Assembly (NCBI GenBank): GCA_947646735.1
Contig: CANTFK010000842.1
Coordinates: forward strand, 372,001-436,000
Reading direction: 5' to 3'
Source: Peronospora farinosa
Taxonomy: Eukaryota; Oomycota; Peronosporomycetes; Peronosporales; Peronosporaceae
Length of the DNA stretch: 64,000 nt
The notes beneath the pieces were generated by a model that was given only the letters and a program-made list of their open reading frames with translations, made no database searches and was not told the origin of the DNA. Both the position numbers and the translations under genes were made by a program. Below, in pieces: positions 34,570-44,634 of this stretch; the first letter of the stretch is position 1; each line of letters starts with the position of its first letter.

Positions 34570-37500
34570 ATGGTGCTGCATCAGCTCTCTGTGTGTATCT
34601 CAAATGCACCAAAAGTCGCTCCAAACAGCAAAGCATGCGTGCAGCAGGTGGCGCGCGGTTGTGGTCTTTTGGCAGCTTTTCACGATGACGAGTCCAAGTT
34701 TTGCACAGTCTCAGGCTTTGCAGACAGTAAACAGCAGCTGGCGGTGGCATGTATGCTGTACTGGCAGCTACAACAAGCTAATGAGGATGATGTCAAGGTT
34801 TTTGTGAGTGATTCGACCATGGGCACGTGCATCTCGCTCGCGCAGCTGCTGAATTACGACAAGATGGCAATGGAAACACGTGAAGGTGGCATTGTGAGAG
34901 TGCTGGACTCTGCTGCGTTTTGTAATGAGGTGCTACATCTGGAGGATGATAAAAAGATGCAGATGGTGGACTGCAGAGAGCAGAAGGAGTTCCTAGGTCT
35001 TGCAAGTGGCAAGGAAGTGTCGGGACACCTTGACGGTGCCAAAAATATACCGTTTGCATCCATTTTCACAGCCGATAGCGATGATGCTGACGATAAGAGA
35101 GAAGACAAAGTGTCGAAGGTCGAGGAAATGGGCAAAGATGCGTCATTGCTGCCTGCACAAGAATTGCGAGAGTTGTTTGAATCGAATGGCATTGACATGG
35201 AAAAACCTGTTGCTGTTGTAGCAAGTTTACCGGCTGAAGCAGCTGCAGTTGCCACTGTGTTGTTGCTTGCTGGTCAATGCGCTGGAGTTTTGTTTTGTGC
35301 GGATGCACTTAGTGACGAGCTGGTGGCATCTTTTCCCTCTTCTTACACTGCTGATATCTTCGACAAAGGTCGATTGCTATACAAAGACGATAAGAACGGG
35401 TTTGACCTCTCGCCGCAAACAGATAACGTTGACATAGCTGAGGACGCAGTTAAAGCAAAGGTGGCAGAACTTGATAAGGCCTACAAAGAAGAGCTTAGCG
35501 GGAAGGCGAAAAAGGAACGAGGAAATGCCGTAGAGGAAGATAAGGGAGAGAAAGTGGAAGAGATCGTGTGGATTAAGGATGGCCAGCGTTTCTTTGATAT
35601 GCCATCTCCTATCAGCAAATCTGAATTCTTGGATGCATCAAGAACAATCTTCCGTGTGGTATCCTTTGTGCTGGCGCCTTTTGGATTTCCTGCATCGTTG
35701 CGCAAAAAGCGCTCTTTGCAGGAGGTGAAAACAAAATGTGGATCACTCTTTCAGGATGTGATTGAGGTATGCTCAGATCTTATTTATCAGCAAAAAGAGC
35801 TTAACGAAGGCGCGATGGCTATGAGCGTGCACAAGTGGGTGGAAGAAAGTCATGACCTTGAATGCACTGAACAGGTAAAGGCAATCAACGAAATCTGGGA
35901 AGTCTTGTACACACCTCCTGCCGTGGTAGAAGTGCCAGACCTTACCGGGGATCATGTGCTTGAACTCGCAATAAAATTGGAGCAAAAAATACGCGACCTG
36001 GTTGGCCAGCGTACACCTTGGGCTTTTATGAGCGCGGACGAGGAAGAGGTGGAAGAGTCTAGTGACGAAGAGGATTATGACCCTCAAGAGAAAGTAGTTG
36101 ACGTGGAGGAGGAAGAGTGCAGCGATGAAGAGACCAGCGAGATGGACAAGGAAGACGATGTAGCTACAGATGAAGACACGATCAGCGAAGATACGAATGA
36201 GCAAGAAACCAGAAACAAAGAAGGCGGAGTCAATGAGACTGATATTTCTGGCAAAGAAGACATTGTGTTTGAAAATGAAGTTCGTAGCAAAGTAGGCGAC
36301 GATAAGGTGGAGGACGAAGTCTCTGACGAGGCGATTGGCAATGACAACAAAGCGATGGACAAGGAGCAGGGTTCTAAGGAAGTGCAGCTGGCTAACGAGA
36401 AGATCGATGTCAATGGCAACGATGTGGAAGCCACAAACGCAGGAACAGAGGCGAACGTCAAGATCGATAGCTCTCCTGAACGGAATCGATCAGAGTCTGT
36501 GGATAAACGTACAGAAAGCTGGAAATACATTTACCCGAGTGTTGTTTACTCGCTGGGTTTCATCCCACAAGATTTGGACACAAAGCATAAGAAGCTGAGT
36601 ACGTTGCAGATCAAGTCACTCATCCAGGCCGTAGCAGAAGCTTCATGGGATGTTATCAAGGATGAAACCGAGGAGCTTAGTCAGGTTGAATTTCAGGCTC
36701 TGTGCGAGACGCTTGACGGTGAAAATCGGGACCAACTGACCGACCGTGTTGCTGAGGCAGAGAAATCGCTATATGTTCTCAAGCACTTTCTCACTCGCTC
36801 ACTGAAGGCAGATGACTCTCTAGCTGACAAGTTAGCAGGTGTGCGTGAAGCTGTGTTGGATGGTGAGACTCGCCGGCGGTCAGGACGCAACCAAGTCGCC
36901 CTTGCAGCATATTCCAAAGCTTTTGATTACCTTCCACTTTACCACAAGGACCTTGAGAATGCGGTGGTCGGTCGTGCCAGGTGTTTCCTCGACATGAAAG
37001 AATTGGGTCGTGCAAAGACTGAGGCTCTTATTGCACTAAAACTAAATCCATATAGTGTCGGGGCTTACGAATGTCTTGGAAGCGTTGAGGAGAAGATCGA
37101 TCACCCAGAAGCAGCAATGCAGCACTACGTGACGTCTTTCATTCTTGATGGCTCGCGCTCGCCGGAGCAGGCTGAGTCCATTGACCGCGTGTCGCGTCTG
37201 GTAGGTCGACGTGTGGCAAAGGCTCTGTTCGCCGAGATGGAAAAGGTGCATGAACTTCCGTCTTCGTGGCTGATGAATAGCTACTTTGAGGCTTTCGAAC
37301 ATGACTTTGATCACGCTGCCCGAGTCCCGTTCGATATTGCGAAGACGGAAGACGCGGACCAGTCAGATCTGGATGCGCTCACGCTGCTTCACCGGGCGAT
37401 TCACTACAAGCGGAGCAAGAAGTATACTGAAGCACAACGTGACATCAGGACTTTGGTTTCCACGGACAGGAAGGCCGAGGAACTTTCAGTAGAGAATCGC

Positions 37501-38319
37501 GCTTTGGCACTTAACCTACATGCATCACTGCTGTATGTTGCGGGCGATGTGCACACCGCGCTGGAGGTGATCGACAAAAGCCTGGAGCTTCAACCGACCC
37601 TGGTGAATTCCCTAGTGAAAAGGGGCGGGTTCCTGGCAGAACTCGGTCAGACAGACGAGGCGACATCGTGCTTTGCTGAAGCCATGGAGCTAGACACGAA
37701 TGAGGCAGACGTGCACCTGCATTTCGGGCAGATGAAGCTACTTGACGGCAAGTATTACGAGGCTGTGCAGTCTCTTCGTCGCTCCATTTCGCGGTCTGAC
37801 GCCCTACCGGTTACGCACGTATCATATGGCATGGCTCTCTACAAGAGCGGATCGACGTACCAAGCTAAGGACGTGTTCAAAGAAGCCTCAACGAAGTTTC
37901 CAGAGTCTGCCGAGGTGCATTTATTCCATGGTGAAGTGCTAGCTGATCTCGGGAATTATGCTGACGCCATGCGTCACTTTATGACAGCGTGGGAGCTGTC
38001 ACCACAATGCCCACTGCCATTCCTGAACGCTGGTCGCGTCTATGTCGGCACAAATGACCCCATGCGAGCCATTGCACACTTTAATCAGGCGCTTGAAGTG
38101 GATCCTCGCTGCAGTTCGGCACATTTGGATATTGCTCAAGTGCTTTTTGCTCAGGGTCGCACTCGCGAAGCATTTGAGCACTTTGAAGTGGCTGCGTCGT
38201 GCTGTCGTTTTCTTCCTGAAGTGGAAGAAGTCTGTGCTTGTCAGGAGATGGCCAAGATGCAGCTTAAGGTCACGGAAATCCTTGGTGTTGAATTACGCCA
38301 TATCATGCGCTCCAAGTAG
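34570..38319 (+). CDS. rhodanese-like plus TOM70-like TPR fusion protein
   Basis: Single exon, 1,249 aa. Residues about 105-280 resemble a rhodanese domain (MVDCREQKEFL, then SGHLDGAKNIPF), but where the active-site Cys loop should be the sequence is VVASLPAEAAAV, with no Cys, so it looks catalytically dead. Residues about 490-640 are extremely Glu/Asp-rich. Residues about 765-1,230 form a TPR array laid out like the mitochondrial import receptor TOM70: an A-x-x-x-Y-x-x-A repeat, a helix ending LPSSWLMNSYFEAFEHD, then TPRs with FAEAMELDTNEADVHLHFGQ and an ALEVDPRCSSAHLDIAQ repeat. No N-terminal membrane anchor is seen, unlike yeast TOM70. The function (import receptor, chaperone adaptor) is inferred. 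The start is the first in-frame ATG. Confidence 0.6.
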   Translation: MVLHQLSVCISNAPKVAPNSKACVQQVARGCGLLAAFHDDESKFCTVSGFADSKQQLAVACMLYWQLQQANEDDVKVFVSDSTMGTCISLAQLLNYDKMAMETREGGIVRVLDSAAFCNEVLHLEDDKKMQMVDCREQKEFLGLASGKEVSGHLDGAKNIPFASIFTADSDDADDKREDKVSKVEEMGKDASLLPAQELRELFESNGIDMEKPVAVVASLPAEAAAVATVLLLAGQCAGVLFCADALSDELVASFPSSYTADIFDKGRLLYKDDKNGFDLSPQTDNVDIAEDAVKAKVAELDKAYKEELSGKAKKERGNAVEEDKGEKVEEIVWIKDGQRFFDMPSPISKSEFLDASRTIFRVVSFVLAPFGFPASLRKKRSLQEVKTKCGSLFQDVIEVCSDLIYQQKELNEGAMAMSVHKWVEESHDLECTEQVKAINEIWEVLYTPPAVVEVPDLTGDHVLELAIKLEQKIRDLVGQRTPWAFMSADEEEVEESSDEEDYDPQEKVVDVEEEECSDEETSEMDKEDDVATDEDTISEDTNEQETRNKEGGVNETDISGKEDIVFENEVRSKVGDDKVEDEVSDEAIGNDNKAMDKEQGSKEVQLANEKIDVNGNDVEATNAGTEANVKIDSSPERNRSESVDKRTESWKYIYPSVVYSLGFIPQDLDTKHKKLSTLQIKSLIQAVAEASWDVIKDETEELSQVEFQALCETLDGENRDQLTDRVAEAEKSLYVLKHFLTRSLKADDSLADKLAGVREAVLDGETRRRSGRNQVALAAYSKAFDYLPLYHKDLENAVVGRARCFLDMKELGRAKTEALIALKLNPYSVGAYECLGSVEEKIDHPEAAMQHYVTSFILDGSRSPEQAESIDRVSRLVGRRVAKALFAEMEKVHELPSSWLMNSYFEAFEHDFDHAARVPFDIAKTEDADQSDLDALTLLHRAIHYKRSKKYTEAQRDIRTLVSTDRKAEELSVENRALALNLHASLLYVAGDVHTALEVIDKSLELQPTLVNSLVKRGGFLAELGQTDEATSCFAEAMELDTNEADVHLHFGQMKLLDGKYYEAVQSLRRSISRSDALPVTHVSYGMALYKSGSTYQAKDVFKEASTKFPESAEVHLFHGEVLADLGNYADAMRHFMTAWELSPQCPLPFLNAGRVYVGTNDPMRAIAHFNQALEVDPRCSSAHLDIAQVLFAQGRTREAFEHFEVAASCCRFLPEVEEVCACQEMAKMQLKVTEILGVELRHIMRSK

Positions 38320-38446
38320 ATAAGCGAGACCTATAAGAGACGTACTAGCTCTGTAATATTGGAGCGAAAAACTGTCGTTTTTACTAATACTACGATACAG
38401 AATATATGTTGAATGGGCAAAGCTACATAGACTGCAGTATCGACTC

Positions 38447-38827
38447 ATGGCAGGAGGAAAGCATCAAGCATTTACGTACGCTACGCTCTTGGGTCTTGCA
38501 GGCGGTGCTTGCTACGTGCTCAAGCGTCACACTCCATCACTTGTGGCTGGTATGGTCCTAGGTGTCGGGTTCTTAGGTGCTGGTATGTTGGTGCTTACAG
38601 ATACTATTACGGACCATCAATTCGAGCACGGAACGTCGCTGGTCATGTCAAGCGTCATCTCGGGTATTATGGGAAGACGCGCAGCACGCACGGGACTACG
38701 AGCTCCTGCTTTGATTGCAGCAGCTGGGACCATCTCGGCTGGCTACCATGTGCAGCAATTGTGCAACCCGCCACGTAAGAAGCGTTACATTCCCGGCGCT
38801 CCGCCCGTTCCGAGCAGCTACGAGTAA
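38447..38827 (+). CDS. TMEM14-family small membrane protein (copy 1)
   Basis: 126 aa, single exon, three to four short membrane segments rich in Gly and Ala (FTYATLLGLAGGACYVL, SLVAGMVLGVGFLGAGMLVL, SSVISGIMGRRAARTG, APALIAAAGTISAGYH). This is the TMEM14/UPF0136 pattern; animal TMEM14C is a mitochondrial inner-membrane protein needed for porphyrin transport, and plant FAX proteins of the same family export fatty acids. A Pro- and Lys-rich tail of about 20 residues follows. It stands directly upstream of a paralogue in the same orientation. Confidence 0.85.
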   Translation: MAGGKHQAFTYATLLGLAGGACYVLKRHTPSLVAGMVLGVGFLGAGMLVLTDTITDHQFEHGTSLVMSSVISGIMGRRAARTGLRAPALIAAAGTISAGYHVQQLCNPPRKKRYIPGAPPVPSSYE

Positions 38828-38990
38828 GGACAGCATTATATGCGACCAATTGCATACCATAGCTGCATGTAATGCATTAATCTATATAATAACAGAACGG
38901 CTATTGTTGAAGTGGCATGAAGTAACATAGTTTCGTACAGTGTACCAACTCCTAACTAAAGTTCGTTTCGCGAACTTAAGATTCAGGACC

Positions 38991-39314
38991 ATGGCGCAAC
39001 ATTCTACGTACACGATGGCTGGTTTATTGGCGGCCGGCGGTGTCTTTGGTTACTTCAAGACTAAGAGCATCCCTTCATTGGTGGCAGGTGTGACGCTGGG
39101 TGCGGGTTTCGGTGTAGCAGGATACCTACTGCAGAAGGGCGAGATGGCTCAGGGTCATGGCATGGCGCTACTCATGTCTACGATAACTATGGGTGCAATG
39201 GGCCTGCGTGCTGTGCGCAACAAGAAGCCGCTACCAATGGCAATTGTATCACTTGGAGCGGTATCGGGTGCGTATCACGCGCATCGTTTCACTGAGTGGA
39301 CCGACCAAGAGTAA
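38991..39314 (+). CDS. TMEM14-family small membrane protein (copy 2)
   Basis: 107 aa, single exon, with the same Gly-rich membrane segments as its neighbour (SIPSLVAGVTLGAGFGVAGYLL matches the TPSLVAGMVLGVGF segment of copy 1). The first in-frame ATG is at 38991 (MAQHSTYTMAG). The 163-bp gap between the two stop/start points and the shared plan indicate a tandem duplication followed by divergence. Its substrate (heme precursor, fatty acid or other) cannot be told from sequence. Confidence 0.85.
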   Translation: MAQHSTYTMAGLLAAGGVFGYFKTKSIPSLVAGVTLGAGFGVAGYLLQKGEMAQGHGMALLMSTITMGAMGLRAVRNKKPLPMAIVSLGAVSGAYHAHRFTEWTDQE

Positions 39315-39427
39315 ATCAAGCTGCTGCAAACCCCTTAACAAAGTTGACAATGTCTTTTTCATCTTGTTTTGCTTCACCCACGTTCTCTATTGTCATGGAC
39401 TCATAGGCAAAAAGTAATGACGTCTCG

Positions 39428-42400
39428 TTAAGTAGACGTGCTCTCAACGGAAGAGACACAAGCTGCCAGCATGTCTTCAAACATCACGCCGGTCATGTTC
39501 TTAGTGAGGTAGATCGTGTCGTGCACACCTTCGGTGCCAGCAGGTGAATCTGCAAGTCCATCGTTGACGCCCGCGGAGAAGGAGATTTCCACGCGAAAGC
39601 GATCTTCGTTATCTTCTGGAAGTGACGGGGTTTCGAATACGCGGATAACAATGTGCGCGAGGTAATTGATCTCCACTATGCGGTCTAATGCACGCCAACT
39701 GTTGTCAGAAATTAGCTTGGACTCGCAGAAAACGTATTTGCGCTGGGTCATGTGGTCGTTAACGCTAATGCCCATTCGTTTCAAAATTTCGTTGCTGAAC
39801 AACTCCTGTTCCAACGAAATATTATACTCGTCATCCTCGCCGCGATCGTGGATACGCGCGCGCCAAGACGGGCACTGGAAACGCAACACGTTCAAAAGCG
39901 TGTGTAGATGGCTTTCACTCGTAAAGTAAAGTCGCGTGCGAACCCGCGTACCTGGGCTTTTGATACGAAGTTCCTTCGCGAAGGAGGGATCCAAGCGGTA
40001 GCCGTGATGCTCGATATCCTGATCTGCGCTGTCAACATTCGTTCCATCTTCAGCACCATCACCATTCCCATAGAGACTCCCTGACGAAGATGACGATAGC
40101 TGTTCATTGACTGACGCCAACATGACAGTCACAATGTCAGCACGAATTTTTGCACAAAGCGCCTGCGAAACACGGTTGCCGATAGATTGCTTCTCTTCAA
40201 TGTCCATGCCGTATTCTTGTGAGACGTAGCACCGTGCTAGAGCCTCAGCAAGCTTAAAAAGGTCAAGACCACACTTCCAACCGATGCTCGCGTTGTGGAG
40301 CAGGTCATATTTGATACAATCGTGCACGTCGGGAATTTTACTAAGATTGAACGTGCCTGTCTTGGTCGAGTAGAAGTCACGAAAGATCTTATCCCAGCGC
40401 TCGTACATGAGCGAAAACGTTTCACCCATGTATAACGGTGTAGCCTCATCAGCCTCTGTGAAAACAGCACAACTAGGAATGTCAGCGTGTCACTCAATAT
40501 CTCTGTAGTCTCAAATGCTGACTTACGCTTATCTTGCACGAGCTCCGCAATTTCACCTCGGAGCTTGCGAACCAGTTCCAGCAGGCGAACTAATGCCTCT
40601 TTCGGATTCTTTATGATTTCGAGTGCTTGGATGATAGACTCGGCCTTTAGCGGCGCAATTGCAGCTTGCATCTCTTCAACGGAAGAGTAGTCGCGCTGCA
40701 ATAGCGTCCCCAGTTTGGCTTTTATAGCCTGCATCTCTTCCGTAGCATCAGCTTGTCCGGAGTGGTCCAGCATTTTGTTGGCATCTGGACGTACACACGG
40801 TCACGACAATTTGAAAGGTTACTAACCCCACGAATACACACTTTATCTGACGTAAAACCACAAATTGTACCTCTGTCGAGCGTGGTGACGAGACCCACGA
40901 GAATTGGTGTAAGATCTCCTTCCAACTCTAAAAAACCCTTAGCGAATGCTGCTGCAGTCATTTGCACTCGGCCCTCGTCTGACGTGAAGATTTTGAGGTC
41001 GTGACGGAACGTCGAGTGTAAGCGTAGCAACCCACCTTCTTCTACTTCAACAGGATAAAGACTGTTTCTGAAAGACTGTCCCAACGCTTCACCTTGCCGT
41101 CTACCTCGTTCCGTCAGGTCGCCTCCCCACTTTAATATCATGAGAATCTTCGGTTTTTCTGCTCCGTCGGGATTATCTGCATATGCAGCAGCAGCTACCG
41201 CAAAGTTCTTGTGTGGCTTAAACTGTACCTTACGATTTATACCCGCAAATTTCCACCGCTCCAACACGCGTTTCATTTGAAGCACCTTTTCAAAGCTATC
41301 TCCACCCTCAACTTCCCACATGCCATTCTTCGAGCCAACGCTGGGTGCGTACGCCTTAATGAGGCTACGTACCAGGTCTAACAGCTCTTGAAGATCCGCA
41401 ACTGACTTTACCTTTACCTCATCATACTTGCCTTCACTACGCCGCTTTTCGTAAAAATCAACGAGATCTTTCTCCCATACATGAGTTTTCAGTTTTTGTT
41501 TAGGCGTGCGATCACCATGACGTACCACAGCAATGACGCAGCGTAGTTCCTCTCGGTTTTCGTCCGGCACCAAACCTGCGCTGGTGTTACTGGTTACGCT
41601 CGATTCAGATACATCAGAACCCGAGCTTTGACGAGTTTGGTGCCAATCGTGGCCTCCGTTGTTTACAAGCCTGGGTTCTGTTGCATACTGTGGACACATT
41701 TGCGTACCCGTTACATTTAGTGAGTTCGCACGACGCTGACGAAAGTACCTCGAACGCAGTGCCGATACCAAGTAATTATGCAATATCAGCCCGCAATCAT
41801 CGTAATATTTCTTCGAATTCTTCACAAAGCTCCAGCCATTCACGTCACACACGTACGAGGTGCCCCGTACACGGAGCAGATCAAATCCACACACCGTCTG
41901 ATGAAAGGCCAAGCACACTTTCCTTGCCATCTCTTTCTCCGTCGAATTCAAAATGACAGGATAGCGTACTTCTTTCCCAGCCGAGTCACGTACTACGCGG
42001 CCATCAAGCACTGGCGACTTGCGGGCTTCGGCATGGCCATAGCTCGAGCCAACAGTGTACACCTTGACGTCCGTTCCTTGAGTATTTAGAAACTCCTCGT
42101 AGATGTATGAACCATCTCTTCGTACGTGGCTAATGTCCGGATAAAATTCGCTCGAACGGTCTCCCACTTTCCGAAACAAACGTTTGCTGCCTCCACCTGC
42201 ACTCATGGGATAATAAAGATAGACATTATGGTCTTCTGCATTTGCCGGTTTCTCAACAAATGGCTTATTGATCCGCACGTTATTGATCTCAACGTAATTG
42301 TCATGTTCAATAAGTTCGTCCTGTTTGCCGCCAGGTAAATCACGATTCACAATAATGTGACGAGGCACCTGAATACCATGACACGTAAGAAGCGCGTACA

Positions 42401-42773
42401 CTTTGCGGCGGTCAAAGAGCACGTGCTGCATGTTCAACTCATTGACCAGTACGGGCCGTACAAGACGGACATACTCTTCGGCCTTTTGAAGAGGAAAACC
42501 CGTCGAATAGAATGAAATAAGTGCATCACAAACTGGCCACGACTCGACTGGACGATTGAAAATTGTCTCGTCATCAAAGACAAACACATCAAACTGCCGT
42601 TTCTTCTCGAGACGGCGTAAAATTTCACGCATGGGCTTGGAATGCGTCTTTTTCTCCATAGCACATACACCCACGACATACTTGGACATAACCGACGGTG
42701 GGGAGGATAAAGGCGATAAGGGCGATGACATGGAAGCCATCACGGGCAGCGAGAGCGATTGCGTTCGCACCAT
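39428..42773 (-). CDS. VIP1: VIP1/PPIP5K diphosphoinositol-pentakisphosphate kinase
   Basis: Bifunctional enzyme that makes and breaks inositol pyrophosphates (1-IP7, IP8), linked to phosphate sensing. Three exons (42773-40871, 40784-40527, 40455-39428) join in phase to 1,062 aa. An ATP-grasp kinase domain covers about residues 28-350 (VVGVCAMEKKTHSKPM, KPFVEKPANAEDHNVYLYYP, YIYEEFLNTQGTDVKVYTVG, CGFDLLR, CDVNGWSFVK). A histidine-phosphatase-like domain follows from about residue 405 (IAVVRHGDRTPKQKLK; KWGGDLTERGRRQGEALG) to the C-terminus. The Ser-rich linker between them varies among species. The first 28 residues are Ser/Pro-rich and non-conserved, so MSKYVV (codon 29) is an alternative start. 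Confidence 0.95.
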
Positions 42774-43086
42774 AGAGTGATGGTCTTTCTACTATTAGGG
42801 TGTACTTGAAGCAACAAATTATCAAGTGCCGTCGATTGGATTTCATCCAATGAAAAGAAGCAAGTAATGGCGATAAAAGACTATCATCCATCAAATGATT
42901 GATGGCAGGCTGCCATTTGGCTGTCTTGTCTCAGTATTTGTTGAAGCTGTGATTGGTCAGAATATTTTGTAACTAATTGCGCGGTTATGGATGGTACAGA
43001 AAGCAAATTTCAAGTTACAGCATGCGATTTTTTCACTTTTGTGCTTATACTCGCTTACTATTTGCCGTGCATTCCTCCAGCTTTGT
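42774..43086. other. intergenic gap VIP1-SEC31
   Basis: 313 bp between two minus-strand genes. It should contain the SEC31 3' UTR and the VIP1 promoter. No open frame, repeat or RNA gene recognised. Confidence 0.45.
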
Positions 43087-44581
43087 TTATCTAAAACGCT
43101 TCATAGAGATATGGATGAGAGACTTGAGTCCACGCAGCCAATCCTTGTGCCGCGCCCAGTCTGAGGCTGTAAGAGCCACGTAAATGGTCTGTGCGCTACC
43201 AAAATCACGTTGTCCGAAGCACGCCACCAGCTCGTGCAGTCGCGACACAACTTCCGGCAACAGCTCGCCGATGTTGAGCTTTGTAAACATGATTTCTTTA
43301 CCCTTCTGGATCTCCTGTAACTGTTTCTGCTCCATCTACAAGACAACGTGTCAGGTCAGCCTCAGCTCCATTACTTGTTCAATCAATGTCCAACGTACCA
43401 TGGTGAGAGGTAGACTCTGAAGCTGGATCACGAGGTCGTTAAACGCGTTCACGATAGGAAGATCCTGCGGGCTGACGTTCTCGGTGCTGCCCGGCACAAC
43501 GTTTGGTGGAAACCCGCCGGCTTTCGGTGCAGCGTTCGCGACAGGCGAAAGCGAAGCTGTCGTAGCATTTCCATATTTTAGTGTCAATTCCTTGTTGCCC
43601 ACACTGCTAACGAACCCGTCGCGTTGATGCGAGCTCATATCAACAGAGGGTTTGGCAATGCGCGATGACCCCGTTGCCGCAGCAAGCGGATTTACCCCCG
43701 TACCTTGAGGGATGGATGGCGAAGCAGAGGCGGCAACAGGGGCACCGAAGCCCGTTCCAGGACGAGGAGCACCTCCATACGCAGGGGACGGCATGCCAGG
43801 CATACGGGAAGTGCCGCCCGTTGATGGGGGCCCTGAGTACATCTGCTGGTGCGAACGGTTACCTGACGACGATGGGGGACCCGACAGGAGTCCTTGCTGG
43901 GGAGGATGCTGGCCTGAAAAGCCCGGCTGCTGTGAACGTCTGTAGGCAGGTTGTTGTGGAGAAACCGAGTGCTGTTGCGCCTGGCCTGGAAATGCAGAGG
44001 CTGCAGACTGGCCTGAGAATGCGGGAGCTGCAGCCTGACCCGGGAACGCAGGGGCTGCAGACTGGCCTGGGAATGCGGGAGCTGCAGCCTGACCCGGGAA
44101 CGCAGGGGCTGCAGCCTGACCCGGGAACGCAGGGGCTGCTGACTGGCCTGGAAACGCAGAGGCTGCAGATTGACCCGGGAACGGCGTCGGTGCCAAGTGC
44201 GCAATGTTCGGAGGTGGTGCAGACTGGCCTGGGTAGGCAGGTTGCTGCTGGCTTGGATATCCACCAGACCGCTGCGGTTGCGGGGGTAGACCAGGGGCAC
44301 CAGAATACTGTGGCTGCTGGGGTGCCTGCTGATAACCACCAGGACGGCCAGGGAAGGCTGGTGTTTGCGCCGGCGCATGTTGTTGAGGCGGGTAGCCCGT
44401 ACCATGCGCGCCACCGAAACTCCCTAATGCCGGTATCGGAGCCGCGCTGGACGTTGACGCAGCAGAAGCACCAAACTGGTTCCTTCCTGCCCCGTATGCC
44501 GGCTTGTTGCCATAGCCTCTTGGCTGTTGCTGGGCAGGAGCTTGGCGCTGTTGCCGTTGCTGTTGCTGTTGTTGTTGTTGT

Positions 44582-44634
<53 letters not shown>

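Noticed and set aside
40753..42089. Plus-strand frames within VIP1
   Set aside because: Shadows of the strongly conserved minus-strand VIP1 exon.
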